Assembly: GCF_030463535.1 (NCBI RefSeq)
Contig: NC_132880.1
Span: forward strand, 27,602,987-27,666,986
Source: Salminus brasiliensis
Lineage: Eukaryota; Chordata; Actinopteri; Characiformes; Bryconidae
DNA: 64,000 nt
Direction of reading: 5' to 3'
In this document: in pieces, positions 1-21,260 of the stretch
Layout: every line of letters begins with the position of its first letter
How positions within the stretch are numbered: position 1 is the first letter of the stretch
Notes under the pieces: generated by a model
The model's input: the letters and a program-made list of their open reading frames with translations, nothing else
What the model was told of the DNA's origin: nothing
Databases searched by the model: none
Made by a program: the position numbers and the translations under genes

Positions 1-109
1 GTAAAGGTTTTTTGTTTGTTTGTTGTTGTTTTGGAGGGACTCAAATCTTTGTAAATGTTCATGTAGTATCCCCACATAAACTAACTACCATAATTAACTG
101 CATGTTACA

Positions 110-119
<10 letters not shown>

Positions 120-168
<49 letters not shown>
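120..168. repeat. (AT)n microsatellite
   Basis: About 24 uninterrupted AT dinucleotides. It lies just left of a dispersed element that begins near 170. It creates repetitive tyrosine/isoleucine ORFs on both strands that are not genes. Confidence 0.95.
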
Positions 169-169
<1 letters not shown>

Positions 170-170
<1 letters not shown>

Positions 171-560
171 TATACACAGCCAATGATCAGCCCTAACATT
201 AGTATCACCTGCCCAATACGGAGTAGGTTCCTCTTGTGCCACCACAACAGATGTGACAGGCATTTGAGGCATGGACTCCACAAGAACCCTGAAGGAGTCC
301 TGCAGTATCCATGAGCATTAATGAGCCTTGGGTACCCATGACCCTGTTGCCGGTTCACTGATTGCCCTTTCTTGAACCATTTTTGATTAGTACAGACCAC
401 TGCATACCAGGATAAAAACCCCACAAGACCTGCCTGATGTTTTGGAGATGTTTTGACCAGGTTGTTTGACCATCTGGCAATTTGGTGTCCCAGATTCTTA
501 TGTTATGTCCATTTATGAACTGACTGTTCACTTGCAGCCTAATATCTCACTTAACTCCAA
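170..560. repeat. Dispersed DNA-transposon-like repeat, degenerate
   Basis: This block resembles a repeat I recall from many fish genomes: a left end reading roughly 'cagccaatgatcagcc', then text like 'ggcatggactccacaag', and a right part 'gactgttcacttgcagcc'. No intact reading frame survives. The family assignment is from memory of fish repeats and was not checked against a library. The rest of 560-1413 shows a C-run at about 617-628, short CA runs and nothing gene-like. It is probably intron 5' of the first visible ccdc106 exon. Confidence 0.55.
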
Positions 561-1337
561 ATAGTTTTTGTATTGTAAGACAAAAAATGCTCAAATTGTA
601 ATGGACAGTTACAAACCCCCCCCCCCCGGTTTGTTTTGTCTTTCCCGAACTTGTGGGCTACTTGACTAATGAGGTCTCCATCTTTATAAGTAAGGATAGC
701 TTTACATGGTGAAATGTCTGCCCAGTTAGTTTCTGGCTGTGTTTCCATATTAATTGCCATTGTAATAATACACACCAAAGAACATTGACTACACTGACGC
801 TTTCATTAAGATGAGATGTTGGTGTGTGCTGTTACTTAACAGCTATAACCAGCTAACAGAAGGATCATGCTGTATTTTACAACACTGCTTCACTTTCTAT
901 CAGCTACAGAACTTGATGGTAGAGTTGGCTAACCAGGGCTAGGTTTTTCTAAAAGCTGGTAGAGAGAGTGTTTGTTGTAATGCCTTCTCTACCGTCTGGA
1001 CATCCTGACAGCAAGAACTGCCACACTACTAGTTTATAAAAAAATAAAACACAGACACACACACACAGAATCTGACAGGTCAAACAGGGTCACATTCTCA
1101 GAAATGTGATTCACACACACATGTGGCTTCATTCCAAGTGAGAGCTGTCGTATTTCACATGGCTTTGGCTAGTGTGGATATTACCAGCTTGAAGTGGTGA
1201 AAATCAGGTTTTTGTGCCTCAGTGTGACCCAGATCTGAGGTCTGGGTCACACAAATGTGCCTACAAATCTTTGTAGTAGTTGCTTTGAATGTCTAAGTGA
1301 AAATACAAATGCATTTAGGTGCTGCAACACTCTATAA

Positions 1338-4208
<2,871 letters not shown>

Positions 4209-4866
4209 TTAACTTTATTTATTGATCAACTTTAGACCTTATCTCTTAAAACTCAGTGAAGTGAGTAATAAGAAGAGCCAGAGCCAGTCAAAGCAGGGTT
4301 GCTCACTGGATTTGTCAGCTAGCATGTAGTATCAAATCAAGGAACTACTGGCTTTATTTTTTTCTTTTCTGCCTGTTGACTATTATTTGGACTTGGATTA
4401 AGCTCCAAAGTTTGTGCCATTACATCTGATTGGTAATCACGTGGGTGTGATGGTGAAATGTGTGTGACTCTGTGGGGCTTGAATGTAAAAGGAGTAATGG
4501 AAATTGGGTTGTCCTTTGTCTTGAGTTTGAGTGCATCATTCTAGGCTCCGTTGGGTGGTTTGAGGTATTAAGATGGAAAAATAAGACTGAGGGGTGGGGG
4601 TGAGGAACAGTGAGGGGGGGAAAAGTATAAATATATTGAGTTTGTTTGTGAAGAAAACAGTCACTGTATTTAAAGACTATGTATACTTTTGTATGTCTTT
4701 ATTATAATTATTATATGAGGGGGAAACTACTGATAACCTCATCTCTTCTGAGGCAAATTGCACCTTATTGTGTGGGTTTTTTGTTAGTTTTGTTTGTTTT
4801 CCTTTGCACACTTAAATGTAATTTTGTGATTTTTTTTTTTTTTTTTTTTTTTTTTCTGATTTGTTC

Positions 4867-4872
4867 ATTAAA
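4867..4872 (+). promoter_or_regulatory. Likely polyadenylation signal of ccdc106 (ATTAAA)
   Basis: This is the first plausible poly(A) hexamer after the ccdc106 stop. It implies a 3' UTR of about 660 nt. A long T-run at about 4831-4855 lies just before it, and no AATAAA occurs earlier in the UTR. Confidence 0.5.
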
Positions 4873-4899
4873 ACATACAGTATGTTATTGTCTTGAGTT

Positions 4900-5940
4900 T
4901 GAAGACATGACGAGTTTCTTGTTTGTATGATTATATGCTACTAAAGGGAGGGTGTTTCACGAAGCAGTATTTCACAGTTCGCTTATTGACATAAAACCGA
5001 AAGATGAGCTTTGTCCAGTAGTAATGTTCCCCACATCTTCTCCTTATGGACAGGCTTGTTTTGGGTTTAAGTAAAGTAGAGTAAAGAGTAAAGTAAGAAA
5101 TCCTTGGTGGTGAAATTGCCCCTCTGTTAGCAAATAAGGCCAGAGGAGGACAACTGTTGATCATGGACTTCAGTACAAATGTTCAACAAACAATATCTCA
5201 AGATTCCGGTCTCATCAAACCTGCCTTTGTATACGGAGATTTGGACTGGAAATCTGAAATTAAATTATCACGTTTTTTTGGCACTACGATTCCTTTAGAA
5301 AAGTCATTAAAAAAACATTTTTTTTTTGCTATGAGGATTTGATTGCATTCAGCAACAAGAGCATTAGTGAGGTCAGGCTGTTGGATGACCACCACCCCAC
5401 CTCACCCCCAAAAGTATTAGGTGGAGCACCAACCACCATGCCAGAGAACACCGTTCCACTGCTATTGCTCCACAACTCAATGCTGGGAGACTTTATGCCC
5501 CTCCAGCCCACATCTGGAATTATTCATGTTCATGTTTAAATGCTCCAGAGAGTTCTTTTTTATTGGCAGTGCTTTCTTACAGAGACCAGACAAAGCAAAT
5601 AATTACACATTACATTTTGTCTCTATATATTCTTAAAAGGGATTGTTATATGATGTATAATTGTATATGATGTTGATAATACAAATTGTATTTGTTATTT
5701 TTCTCTTTCATGCAGATTCCCTGGGAATTAGCGAACCATGGCTTCTTTGTGCTGTATTGCAGGCTAAAGAAGAACTTTCTGAATAATGAATAGGTCAAGT
5801 TAGATGTTAATTTGCGAGAAAGTTCAATTATGACTTTAGTTAAGGAGGTTTTGGAATATGATTGTTAAATAATGAATATTCTTACACTAGTTAACAAAAT
5901 ACTTTTTAACTAGTGTTACATAGCTTTTGTCAAACTCTCC
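4900..5940. other. ccdc106-u2af2 intergenic DNA, proximal part
   Basis: AT-rich sequence downstream of ccdc106. Short ORFs on both strands (for example around 5160-5540) show no domain, no splice-site pattern and no resemblance to a family I know. Nothing supportable was seen. Confidence 0.5.
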
Positions 5941-5943
5941 ACT

Positions 5944-6296
5944 GATCAGTCATTTATCTCAGTGATACTGAGCTCTACTAAAGCATGAGTAGACTGATAA
6001 ATCACTGTGCTGATCAGTTATTTATCTCAGTGTTACTGAGCTCCACTAAAGCATGAGCAGACTGATAAATCACTGTGCTGATCAGTAATTTATCTCAGTG
6101 TTACTGAGCTCTACTAAAGCATGAGTAGACTGATAAATCACTGTGCTGATCAGTTATTTATCTCAGTGTTACTGAGCTCTACTAAAGCCTGAGTAGACTG
6201 ATAAATCACTGTGCTGATCAGTTATTTATCTCAGTGTTACTGAACTCTACTAAAGCCTGAGTAGACTGATAAATCACTGTGCAGATCAGTTATTTT
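5944..6296. repeat. 68-bp minisatellite, five copies plus a partial
   Basis: The unit begins GATCAGTTATTTATCTCAGT and recurs at 5944, 6012, 6080, 6148, 6216 and 6284 (partial), an exact 68-bp period with a few substitutions per copy. Each unit is almost entirely inverted repeats: CTCAGT/ACTGAG with a 3-base loop, TCTACT/AGTAGA with an 8-base loop, and across the unit junction GATAAATCACTG paired with CAGTTATTTATC (11 of 12). The array lies between ccdc106 and u2af2. Confidence 0.95.
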
Positions 6297-6789
6297 AACT
6301 GTCAGTGGAACATGTTCTGGAAACATTCAGTGTTGTAATGTTGTAAATTAGAGAAACAAACTACTGTTCATTTTTTTATCACTACAATGCAAAACTTTAT
6401 TGGGAAAGACTTTGGGAGAGTTGTGAGGATTAACATATTTAATGTATTATTTTATTTTTGATTCATTGAAGGAAGGAAAATTACATACACTTGTCACTTA
6501 TTCTCTGTAACTACACAGCTCAGTGACACTATACACCACCAAAGACAGATTCACCCACCACCTTCACACATCTTGTTACGTTTAGAACTTTTACTAAGTC
6601 TTAAATCGCATAATCCAGTACATCCACACCAGCACATATAAAAATATTATGTTATATATTTGGAAAATAAAAATATTACATCCGCAGCTCACTCGTAGCA
6701 ACTGCTTATATGTCAATAGGAAGCGTACATCTGTATATTTCATAGTTTATACATTACGAGGTTGAATTTTTGGAACCAAAAGTGCAATA

Positions 6790-7435
6790 ATGTATTTTAA
6801 TGTGCATGTATTGTGTATTTATTACTGCCAGCAACTGTGCACCTACAATATTCATTCACTTTCACTCTTCACATTTACATGCACAGCACATCCCTTTTTA
6901 TTTTAATTTGTATTATTTAATTCATTCTTTTTTTACTATTACTATAGTCTGGGCCTTAATCACTCAGTTTTCATGCACACATTTGCACATGCACATATTT
7001 GTATATTTTGTATTGACCTTATTTATTGTCTTTGCACTTATTGTCTATGCACCCTGTCTTGTGTCTTGTCTATTGTCCTTGCACTATTGTATCATGTCCT
7101 TAGCTGTTCTGCACCGGAGATGTAGCCTATCTGTCTTTGGTTGTACTGTACTCTGTACTGGTGTAAAAAAGGTAAGAAAGGTAAAGGTGCACATATTTGT
7201 CACTGTATTATGTACAGCAAAATGTGTCCTCTGCATTATACCCATCTGTGGTAGTGAACACACACACACACACATATCTAGAGTGGTGGGTAGCCAAATC
7301 CAGCACCCGGGGAGCAATAGGGTGAAGGGCCTTGCTCAAGGGCCCAACAGTTACAGCTTGCCAAGCCCGGGTATTGAACCCACAGCCCTGTCCTCAGTAG
7401 CCTAGAGCTCTAACCGCTGAGCCACCGCTGCCCAT
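6790..7435. repeat. Retroelement-like remnant joined to a common fish dispersed repeat
   Basis: 6790-7180 is T-rich with 'tttgcac' and 'ttgtcttgc' motifs, resembling 3' ends of fish LINE-type elements. From about 7195 it passes into a familiar block: 'cagcaaaatgtgtcctctg', a CA run at 7260-7273, 'agcacccggggagcaatag' and 'gctgagccaccgctgccc'. The second block is recalled as highly repeated in fish. The 201-aa ORF across it is low complexity and not a gene. Confidence 0.5.
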
Positions 7436-7919
7436 AATGACCTGTTCTAATTATAAATTTGATTTTAGGGTTTTTTTATTCATACCGTAAAGTGGACTCT
7501 CTCCTGATCAAAGGTAACACTTTTTTTGGAAGGGTTCAGGCAATATGGCAACCTTATATAGCATTCTGCAAACACACTAAAGTAATAAGACAATGCAGTA
7601 GTTTAATACGCTGGATCTTTTTTTTTTTTTTTTTTTTTTTGTACATCTGAAAGTGCCTGTATTTTTCTGTGTTCTTCTTTTTACTTTAAATTTAAAATAT
7701 ATTAAAATAATAATAATACCTTACAGCATATTCAGCAGGCGGCCTTCACCCCCTTTTTACAACCTGATATTGAACACTAATGGGTCCGTACGGAGCCCCT
7801 GAGTACCAAGATAGAAAAAGATAATACAGCAACTTATTAACCTGAGGAAACGATTTATTAAAGTAAGCGAAATGTTTAAGTCTTCAGATGTAATTTTTCC
7901 TACCTCGCTAATTCTGGGA

Positions 7920-8510
7920 CTCTGTGGGTTCGTGTGGCGAGGTCGAGCAGTGGCCCAGCCTTGCCGTTAGATGGCGGACATCAGTAAAACCAGAGCAGCC
8001 GGAGCTCATTTCCTTCAGCGCGAGAGCCAAGCCGCTACAAACTTAGCAGCGACAGAAACGACGCTTATGGCCTAGTCGGGGTTTCTTAACGGGGGTTTCT
8101 CAGCTGAGACATTCTGCTGCCTTACGGGTTTCTTTTATTTATCAGACCCAGGTGAACCTAGGGGGCTCTCCATATTTCCTAGCAGACTGCGTGTAAAGGC
8201 GTCCTCGCGGGGTCCACACCAACTAGCGTTAGCTAGCTGCTAGCTAACTTAGCTAGCACAACCGCAACGAGAGAGCGAATTTGTCGAGTTTGGCGTTTTC
8301 TGTGTAGCTTTGTTTAGCTAATTGAGCGTTATTTGATTAATATAACCTGAATGTGTCCGAGCCCACCGTGTGTGTGTCCGGCAAACCCATCAGATTTGTG
8401 AGTTTTGTGTGGGGGGAGGGTAGCGCTAGCTAACTCTGCTAGCTAGCCGAGCTGTTGGAGGGTTTAGCTAAGTCGCTCGCGCGTGTCCATTCATCAACCA
8501 CGGACTCAAA
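7920..8510 (+). promoter_or_regulatory. u2af2: u2af2 CpG-rich promoter and 5' UTR
   Basis: CpG density rises sharply from about 7920 up to the start codon at 8511. A YY1-type motif (AGATGGCGG, 7969-7977) fits a TSS near 7980-8000. The UTR holds two clusters of overlapping TAGC/GCTAGC words (about 8220-8262 and 8422-8450). No intron is evident before the ATG. The TSS is inferred, not seen. Confidence 0.65.
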
Positions 8511-15122
<6,612 letters not shown>

Positions 15123-15830
15123 ACATGAATGAGTGGAAGAGGCAGAAGAGGAAGAGTGAGTGGTTCACGATGATGACCTGGGTGAAGATGGAAGTGAATG
15201 GAGGGATAGTGAAAGAGGGGACTTTTTGTATTTTTTTTCTCTTTTTTTCTTTTTTTGTGGAAGACAGCATTTGCTTTTTAAAAAGAGGGTGTTAAAACAG
15301 AACATTACAAGCAGCTGTGATGTAATTTTGTTTGTATTTTAAGAAAGCAGTGACAACAATTCATTCAGTTAATTTTTTTTTTTTTTTATTACATTAGATT
15401 GTTAAAAGAGGAGAGGTAATGACTTTCTCCCAGAAACAGAGTGGTGACAATGGCAGGAGAGAGGGAAGTACTAAAGGCTCATTTCTTTCACTTTACACAA
15501 CCACCAAAGAGTGAGAAAAAGGAAGCTGTTTTGATCTTTAATTCGTTTTCAATCATCGTTTTCTCGGTTAGAGAGCTGACTACAGTGTTTCTGCTTCTCT
15601 CTGTTTTTCAGCTGTTTCTATCTCCCAGATATGGTTTTGTTGAAGCCACGGGCTAGTTTATGCCCAGTTTTGTCCGTCTGTTTCCAGTACACATCACGCC
15701 TTGTACAACACCAGTGTAACATCAAGTCTAGTGTGGCACCTTCGAGTGTCTCTGTATGTGTGAATTTGAATATAATAGCCCTCGTTTGATAATAAAACTA
15801 TTGAGAATATCTTCATTTGGTGGGAGTATT
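15123..15830 (+). other. u2af2: u2af2 3' UTR with AATAAA signal
   Basis: About 700 nt follow the TAG at 15120-15122. AATAAA at 15791-15796 is the best poly(A) signal, predicting an end near 15810-15830. The UTR contains several T-runs (15229-15257, 15373-15387). Confidence 0.7.
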
Positions 15831-16430
15831 GCACTGTGGTCTTCTTACTGGTTTGCCTGTGAACCAGTTTGCTTCAACTTTCAAATATAACATTCACAGT
15901 AAATCATTTCCTGGAGTGTGTCCCAAATTACTGTTTAACCGTAACCAAATATGATGATGTGGTCAAACTGGCACAGAATACTTGGCACTAGACAACAGTA
16001 AAAGAACCTCTTAAATGCTGAGTGCTGTTTCAGTGTAATCAAAGTACATTAGCTGGGAAATGAGCCTTTCCACCACTGGAGGTTAGGTGCATATTCTTAG
16101 CCAGGTACCTGTAGTTATAGCATTGAACTAAATGAATGTAATTCTACATGCAGAATTCAAAACTACAAGATAAGTTTAACATATGTACCAAATAAACTGG
16201 CCATGGTCCTAAACCTTCTGGGTTATTTGAAGAAACGAATGTGCCAGAATGTCATTTTCGTATTCTTTAATTTCCCCCATCGCTGTTCCTCCACCCCTCT
16301 AACCCACATGGTCCTTGATGGTGAAAGAGGATCGCTTAAATGTTGTTGTAATGATAATTGACTCCAAAAAAAAAAAGCTTAGTGTTTCAGTATCTGTTGA
16401 AGGTCCTCTCAGTACTTTCTTGAAATCGCC
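15830..16430. other. Intergenic DNA downstream of u2af2
   Basis: No convincing exon, RNA gene or named repeat was seen. Small ORFs near 16300-16640 are not supported and run into the MITE-like element that starts at 16436. Confidence 0.4.
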
Positions 16431-16435
16431 AAAGT

Positions 16436-16601
16436 CAGTGGTCACCAATTCAGTCCACCTTCCTGCAAACTTTAATTCCAACCCTAACAACCCCACCTGG
16501 TATCCAATCATTACCTTTAGAAGTGCTTGATTCTCTAAATGAGGGGTGTTGGATTTGGGTTGGTGATGAAACCTGCAGGAGGATGGATCTCCAGACCACT
16601 G
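16436..16601. mobile_element. Short inverted-repeat (MITE-like) element
   Basis: The element opens with CAGTGGTC and closes with GACCACTG. Between them are matching inner segments ('ccttcctgca' near the left end, 'tgcaggagg' near the right). This is a non-coding foldback-type element of the kind that starts 'cagtggtg/c...' in fish genomes. A related left end appears at about 28988-29100. Confidence 0.65.
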
Positions 16602-16854
16602 ATCTATAATAACTAATTCTGGCATGAACCTCCTCACTCCTCAAGCCTCTCCATCTCTGGCTGAGCAGTGAGGCAGCTTTCATTGTCTTGGTGGCAAGGC
16701 AAGTCATTTATTTTTTATTTTTTGAAGTTCTCCACCAAGAACAGAATCTAGGTCCCGTCTACAAACCTCCACAACAGCTGTTCAACATCTGTGTGTACAC
16801 GGCTTCAACTGAGCGATTTTATTTGACTGCCAGTGTACAAGATATGCCTGTGTT

Positions 16855-16920
16855 AGCAATGAGTGTTCCCTAAAGTAGCAGAGTTCACAGCTTCGGTGTC
16901 TGCATACCTTTGGACATGCA
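16855..16920. repeat. Second copy of the repeat end seen at 12315-12415
   Basis: It shares 'cctaaagtag', then 'gtgtct.ca.acatttgga'-like sequence, with the copy in u2af2 intron 4. Non-coding. Confidence 0.6.
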
Positions 16921-17890
16921 TTTTAGTGACCGTGTCTCTGGAAACATTATACATGTGCGTAGTTGTCTTTAGTACGACACATTTGCTGAGGTGTTAAGAG
17001 CATCGAAATTGCTGGTAAATTTAGTCTGCGGGTTCCTCAAACCACCAGTGCAGTGTCATTGTGGTGAATGGTAGATAACCTGGCTGGAGCTTTTGGCTAG
17101 AGCCATGGATCTTTGCAAAAATAGCAGCAACATTTTGTATGTTTTGGATATTGCCAATGTAAATAAACACTGCAGTGTTTGTGGCTCTTTGGATTCATAT
17201 TTCGCAATAGCTGTTCACTCAGCTGAGTATGATAAATGATACAGAGCTGGCAGATTTTGTTTTATCATTATTAATAATAGAAATATTTGGCAGTGGAATG
17301 AGTATAGATATTTCCAACATTCTCCCAACACAGTATTAAAGACGTTTGCCTATGAAAGAATACTTAAGATGGTGGATAAGTTGATAGATATATGAAATGG
17401 GAAGATGTGATTACACTAGTTTTTGAATTACTGACAAATTATACATTTAAGAGGCATTGAGGTGTAAAATAAGGATTATGACTTAATTGTGATTTGTAAT
17501 TATTTGTGCTGTGTAATATTATGTAGTCTGTTTGCATGTAGTGTTTTCTCACTACAGTACCCAACATGCCTTATGCAGCTATATCATATGATATGGGACA
17601 AAAGACTACCTATCATAGAGTGTAAAGGCTGATACCACTATATCAGCAGTGATGTTCAATCCTAGGCAGCTAGATTAAAGAGTTTGTTTTTCATCAGAAG
17701 GGAAAATCTCACTCTAGAGGCTGCTGCGTCACGACTAGTGAGTAGTATGAGTAGTTCTGTGATTTGTTCAGTGTACTAGTGGTGTTATTTCCAGCCGTCA
17801 CAGCAGGTATTGCACTCAATATTCGACATCTTAACATGCTGTCATTTGATGTCATTTTATATGGCTCAGTCATTTAATGTCAAATTTTCT
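16921..17890. other. Intergenic DNA, nothing recognised
   Basis: AT-rich DNA between two dispersed repeats. I see no long ORF, RNA gene or tandem array here. Confidence 0.4.
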
Positions 17891-18200
17891 ACACAATGGG
17901 GAAGGCCAAGTACCCAATTAGTAGCAATGCGCCCCAACACTAGGAGGCGGAAGACTAGCTTGTCTCCTCTGGCACATGTAGAGCTACCTGCTACCGCCTC
18001 TTTTCAAACTGCTGCTGATTCAGCATTACCGGGCAGCCAACACGCTCCCCAGCTCCGATACTACATCTAACAGACACCTGTGCTGACCAGCTTCACACTG
18101 AGAGCGATGTCGGGAAGAAGGCCCATCAACCCACCCTGAGCAAGCAAGGCCAATTGTGCTCCCTTTGTCTCCGGCTGCTGATGGCAAGCAGTGTTTGGAG
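17890..18200. repeat. Dispersed fish repeat, degenerate
   Basis: The segment with 'ggaggcggaagactagct', 'accgcctcttttcaaactg' and 'tgctgctgattcagc' resembles a GC-richer dispersed repeat I recall from fish genomes. It is out of character with the AT-rich DNA around it. The family was not determined. Confidence 0.45.
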
Positions 18201-19080
18201 GGGTAAAGAGGTAACACTGGGGCTGCTGAGGGTTTTATAGGTATGGCACTAAGCTATGGCATGTTGTTTGTTTCATAGCAGAGTTGAAAAGGCCCAGGTA
18301 TGGTCGGATGGCTTATCAAGTCCTATACTGTACGTATAGCAGAACTGCTGTGGTCAGTCGTTTAAGAAGAGTGAGCCACTGAAGTCAGATATAATCCATC
18401 TTTTTCACGTAATATTCTTCTGTAGAATTTCACGAGACTCTTTCGGTTTGAGCCTCCACGGTGTTGTTTCCGTATTTCCATGCTGCGCCTTAAATAGCTA
18501 AATCCTCTTATAAGTCTCTGTAAACTAGCTAGTGCTAGCTAGCGTAGCTGGACTCAGTGGGAAACTCTTGCACTCTAGTCATGTGCTCTAATGTGCAAGA
18601 GCTAAGCTCCGCCCTCACCTGAAGCTCATCTCCAGCACACAGGTGCTGGTCATTACTGGAGTGATTAGGGTTGTGATGCTACCTCTCCTATGTGTATTCT
18701 GATTTTGACCCTCAGCTCTGTTCCGCTACATGGATTATGGTATTTATGCTACAGGGAAACGTGATCAGTGTCCACTCACAGTCAAGTGGGCGTTTTCAAC
18801 CAAAATAGGCGTTTTTAAGCATCCTATGATTGACTGAGAGTTCACTCAGAAACAAAAGGTGTTTTGTATTCAGTTCTGACACAAATTTAGCGTTTCAGTT
18901 TTAAAATGCCAATCTTAGGCTATTGTTTTTAGTAAAAAAAGGTCATGTGATGTGAAAGTGATCTAGCAGTGGTTTCGCTTTTCATTTTGGCACCTATTCT
19001 GCGTGTTACTATGGGCAAGCTATGAGAGCCTAAAAAAGGGTGGAAAAAAGGTGGAAAAGAGGTGTTTCTTCCTGAGAGGT
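18200..19080. other. Intergenic DNA, nothing recognised
   Basis: A TAGC/GCTAGC-rich patch lies at 18525-18550, similar to the words in the u2af2 5' UTR. No coding sequence is supported. Confidence 0.4.
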
Positions 19081-19084
19081 GCAT

Positions 19085-19745
19085 CGGGCTGTGATTTTTA
19101 CTTCACAACCATTCCAGAGATTTTTGCGTACAATTCTGTACACCAGTATTGTGGTACACTTGTGTAAAAATCAAGCACCTAGCCATGCATGTGCTTTCTT
19201 CAAATTCCAAGGGAGTCAACAATAACTCCAGAATCTTCCTGGAAATCTTATAAAACCAAGCCTTGGTGGACTTGGAGGTATGCTTGGAGTCATTGTTCTG
19301 TTGAAAGAACAGTTTCACATAGAAGGCCAGACTTTCCTGATTGAAATCCACATTGCCGTTCCACACTCTGCGAGTTTCCAGTGCCAAAGAAAGCAAAGCA
19401 GCCCCAGAGCATCACTGAGCCACCGCCATGCTTCACTGTAGGCAGGGTTTTCTTTTCTTCCTCCTGCAGATATACCACTGATTCATAGACCTGAAAAGCT
19501 CCAACACTCCACAGAACAGAATCCCAAAAACATTGGAGTCAACTCTTCTTGTGCTTTTGTGTCAGTAGAGGTGGACGTCTTGGAGTTTGGGCAAAGTGAT
19601 CTTCAGTGCTTAGTAGTGTTTACTGGGCTAACTGAAACCTCAGCACCCACTTCTACTAAATCTTGCTCCAAAGTGAAGTTTGCACAGTCTGTGATGGTTA
19701 CCATGTTGTTGGACCACTGTGTTTTATCAAGTTAAAAATCAACGC
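19085..19745 (-). mobile_element. Degenerate Tc1-like transposon, minus strand
   Basis: The reverse strand from about 19480 to 19110 encodes broken but recognisable Tc1 transposase text: TVKHGGGSVMLWGCFA, then a DNDPKHTSK-like NNDSKHTSKSTKAWF. Frames are interrupted by stops and shifts. The LWGCFA block precedes the catalytic region of the DDE transposase, and the second Asp region reads QQNNDSKHTS, degraded. The remainder up to about 19745 looks like its N-terminal half. It lies between u2af2 and cnot3 and is inactive. Confidence 0.8.
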
Positions 19746-20825
19746 AGCATTGATGTGGCAGTTTGTGATCTCATCTGGTCACACTAGGGACGCAATTTAG
19801 TGACAAGTGTTTACAGAATACAGCCAAATATATATCCATATCAAATGCATCTTAAGGCCAGGTGTAAACAGGCTCTTTGAGACCCAGGACCTACTCAACT
19901 CATTGTTTCTCCTCATTCTTTACTCACACATTTACATTAAACTTATCCACCTTGTGATTTTAATTCAGCTCAGTTTTCTATATACAGTATATAGTGGCTT
20001 TTTCAACAGAGACTGTCCCAAAGTACCTTTACAGAAATGTGATTCCAGCTAAATAAAGCAGTTTTCACACTGAATGCCACATGCACAGTGCTTGCTGGTT
20101 GGGTGCAAAAGTGGGAGGCACTCTGAGTAGCAAAGGAGGAGCGGCAAATGTGTACTGGCTAGTTGGAAACAGCATGTTAGTTTGCAGCTTTATTACAGAG
20201 GCCTGTCCTGTAATCCCCCTACCATACTTTCATCAGTCATTATAGCCTATAATGACTATTATAGTCATTATATATTAGCCTATATATATATATATACACA
20301 TTGTTTTTTGTTTGTTTTTTTTTTTTTACTTTTTTTGCTTTTTTCATGCCCCCCTCAGGCCCCTGGCAGTCATGGTCCCAGCCAGTAAGCCATTCCTGTT
20401 TTGCTGTATGATTTTATGTGATTCTGGATGCATTCCTTGTCTAGATACTTCCAAATACATGACCGCATAATCTGAAATATGAATTAGCAGATTCATAGTT
20501 TTTCATCTCTGGACTGATTGGTTTTCACTGTAGTTGCCAATATTGGTATCAGGACATTTCAGTGGATGCACATCCCTTTTCCAAAGATCAAAGATAAAGC
20601 TAAGGTCCATCAGCCTAAACATGTTAGTTATAACAGGTATGTCTTATTGCACAGGAGTGTAAAAGGAACCCGGTGTTTTAAGCTGATGTTTTAGTGCTTA
20701 AGCCATGTTGCATTTTTGCTTTAATTAGATTTCAGAACTGAGTCAGAATTGTTCACTGTGGTGGTGATGGGAAGGCTTCAGAAGGGTGTAACACCTCACA
20801 CAGTTACTACGTGGAGTTGTTATGA
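19746..20825. other. Intergenic DNA between the Tc1 remnant and cnot3
   Basis: Holds a short (TA)n at about 20281-20294 and a T-run at 20302-20330. No supportable gene or RNA was seen. Confidence 0.4.
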
Positions 20826-20829
20826 AGGT

Positions 20830-20920
20830 AAGCTAAAGGTAAATAAATAAAAGTAAATTAAAATAAATAAAATTATAATAAAAATATAAATAAATATACA
20901 GTAAATAAATAAAATATTCA
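20830..20920. repeat. A/T-only tract (AAATA/AAATAAAT-rich)
   Basis: About 90 bases composed almost entirely of AAATA-type words end about 20 bases before the CpG-rich cnot3 promoter begins. This makes a very sharp composition boundary. Confidence 0.85.
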
Positions 20921-20939
20921 TGACACAGATTATCTTCAC

Positions 20940-21260
20940 TGCACTGTCTGGTTCAGCAGTGTCACGCTGTCACTACAGCTTTTCAAGAGCCCGGTGTTCC
21001 TTTAACCTCGCCATGAACACCAACCATCGTGCGGATTGCACGGAAGCTGTCAACCTGCTCCTCTCGATTGACAGCGCCCGTTCACCAATCAAAGGCGACT
21101 GCTGAGGGAGGCCGTCCAATAGGAGGTCAGGGGGGCGGGAACCGGGGGCCATCAGCGCTTCGGCGGAGGAGGTGTTCCTGGTGGCCATCTTGGATGCGCG
21201 GAGTGATTGTTTGGCGAATAGAAATAATAGGAAATAAAAATAAAGCCTGAAAAGTTGGGC
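20940..21260 (+). promoter_or_regulatory. cnot3: cnot3 promoter (CCAAT boxes, GC box, YY1 site)
   Basis: This is the start of a CpG-rich region reaching to about 22000. CCAAT boxes lie at 21085-21089 and 21116-21120, a GC box (GGGGCGGG) at about 21132-21139, and a YY1-type GGCCATCTTG at 21183-21192. That spacing fits a TATA-less housekeeping promoter with initiation at or just after the YY1 site. The TSS is inferred. Confidence 0.65.

Noticed and set aside
120-168. TA repeat as a possible promoter or origin
   Set aside because: Plain dinucleotide microsatellite, as at 36969 and 52119; no other signal nearby.
6800-7405. 201-aa + strand ORF
   Set aside because: Low-complexity His/Cys/Leu-rich translation across retroelement-like and dispersed-repeat sequence; no domain, no promoter.
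8220-8450. TAGC/GCTAGC-rich patches in the u2af2 5' UTR as an operator-like array
   Set aside because: Spacing is irregular and a similar patch occurs at 18525-18550 in intergenic DNA; more likely simple sequence drift.
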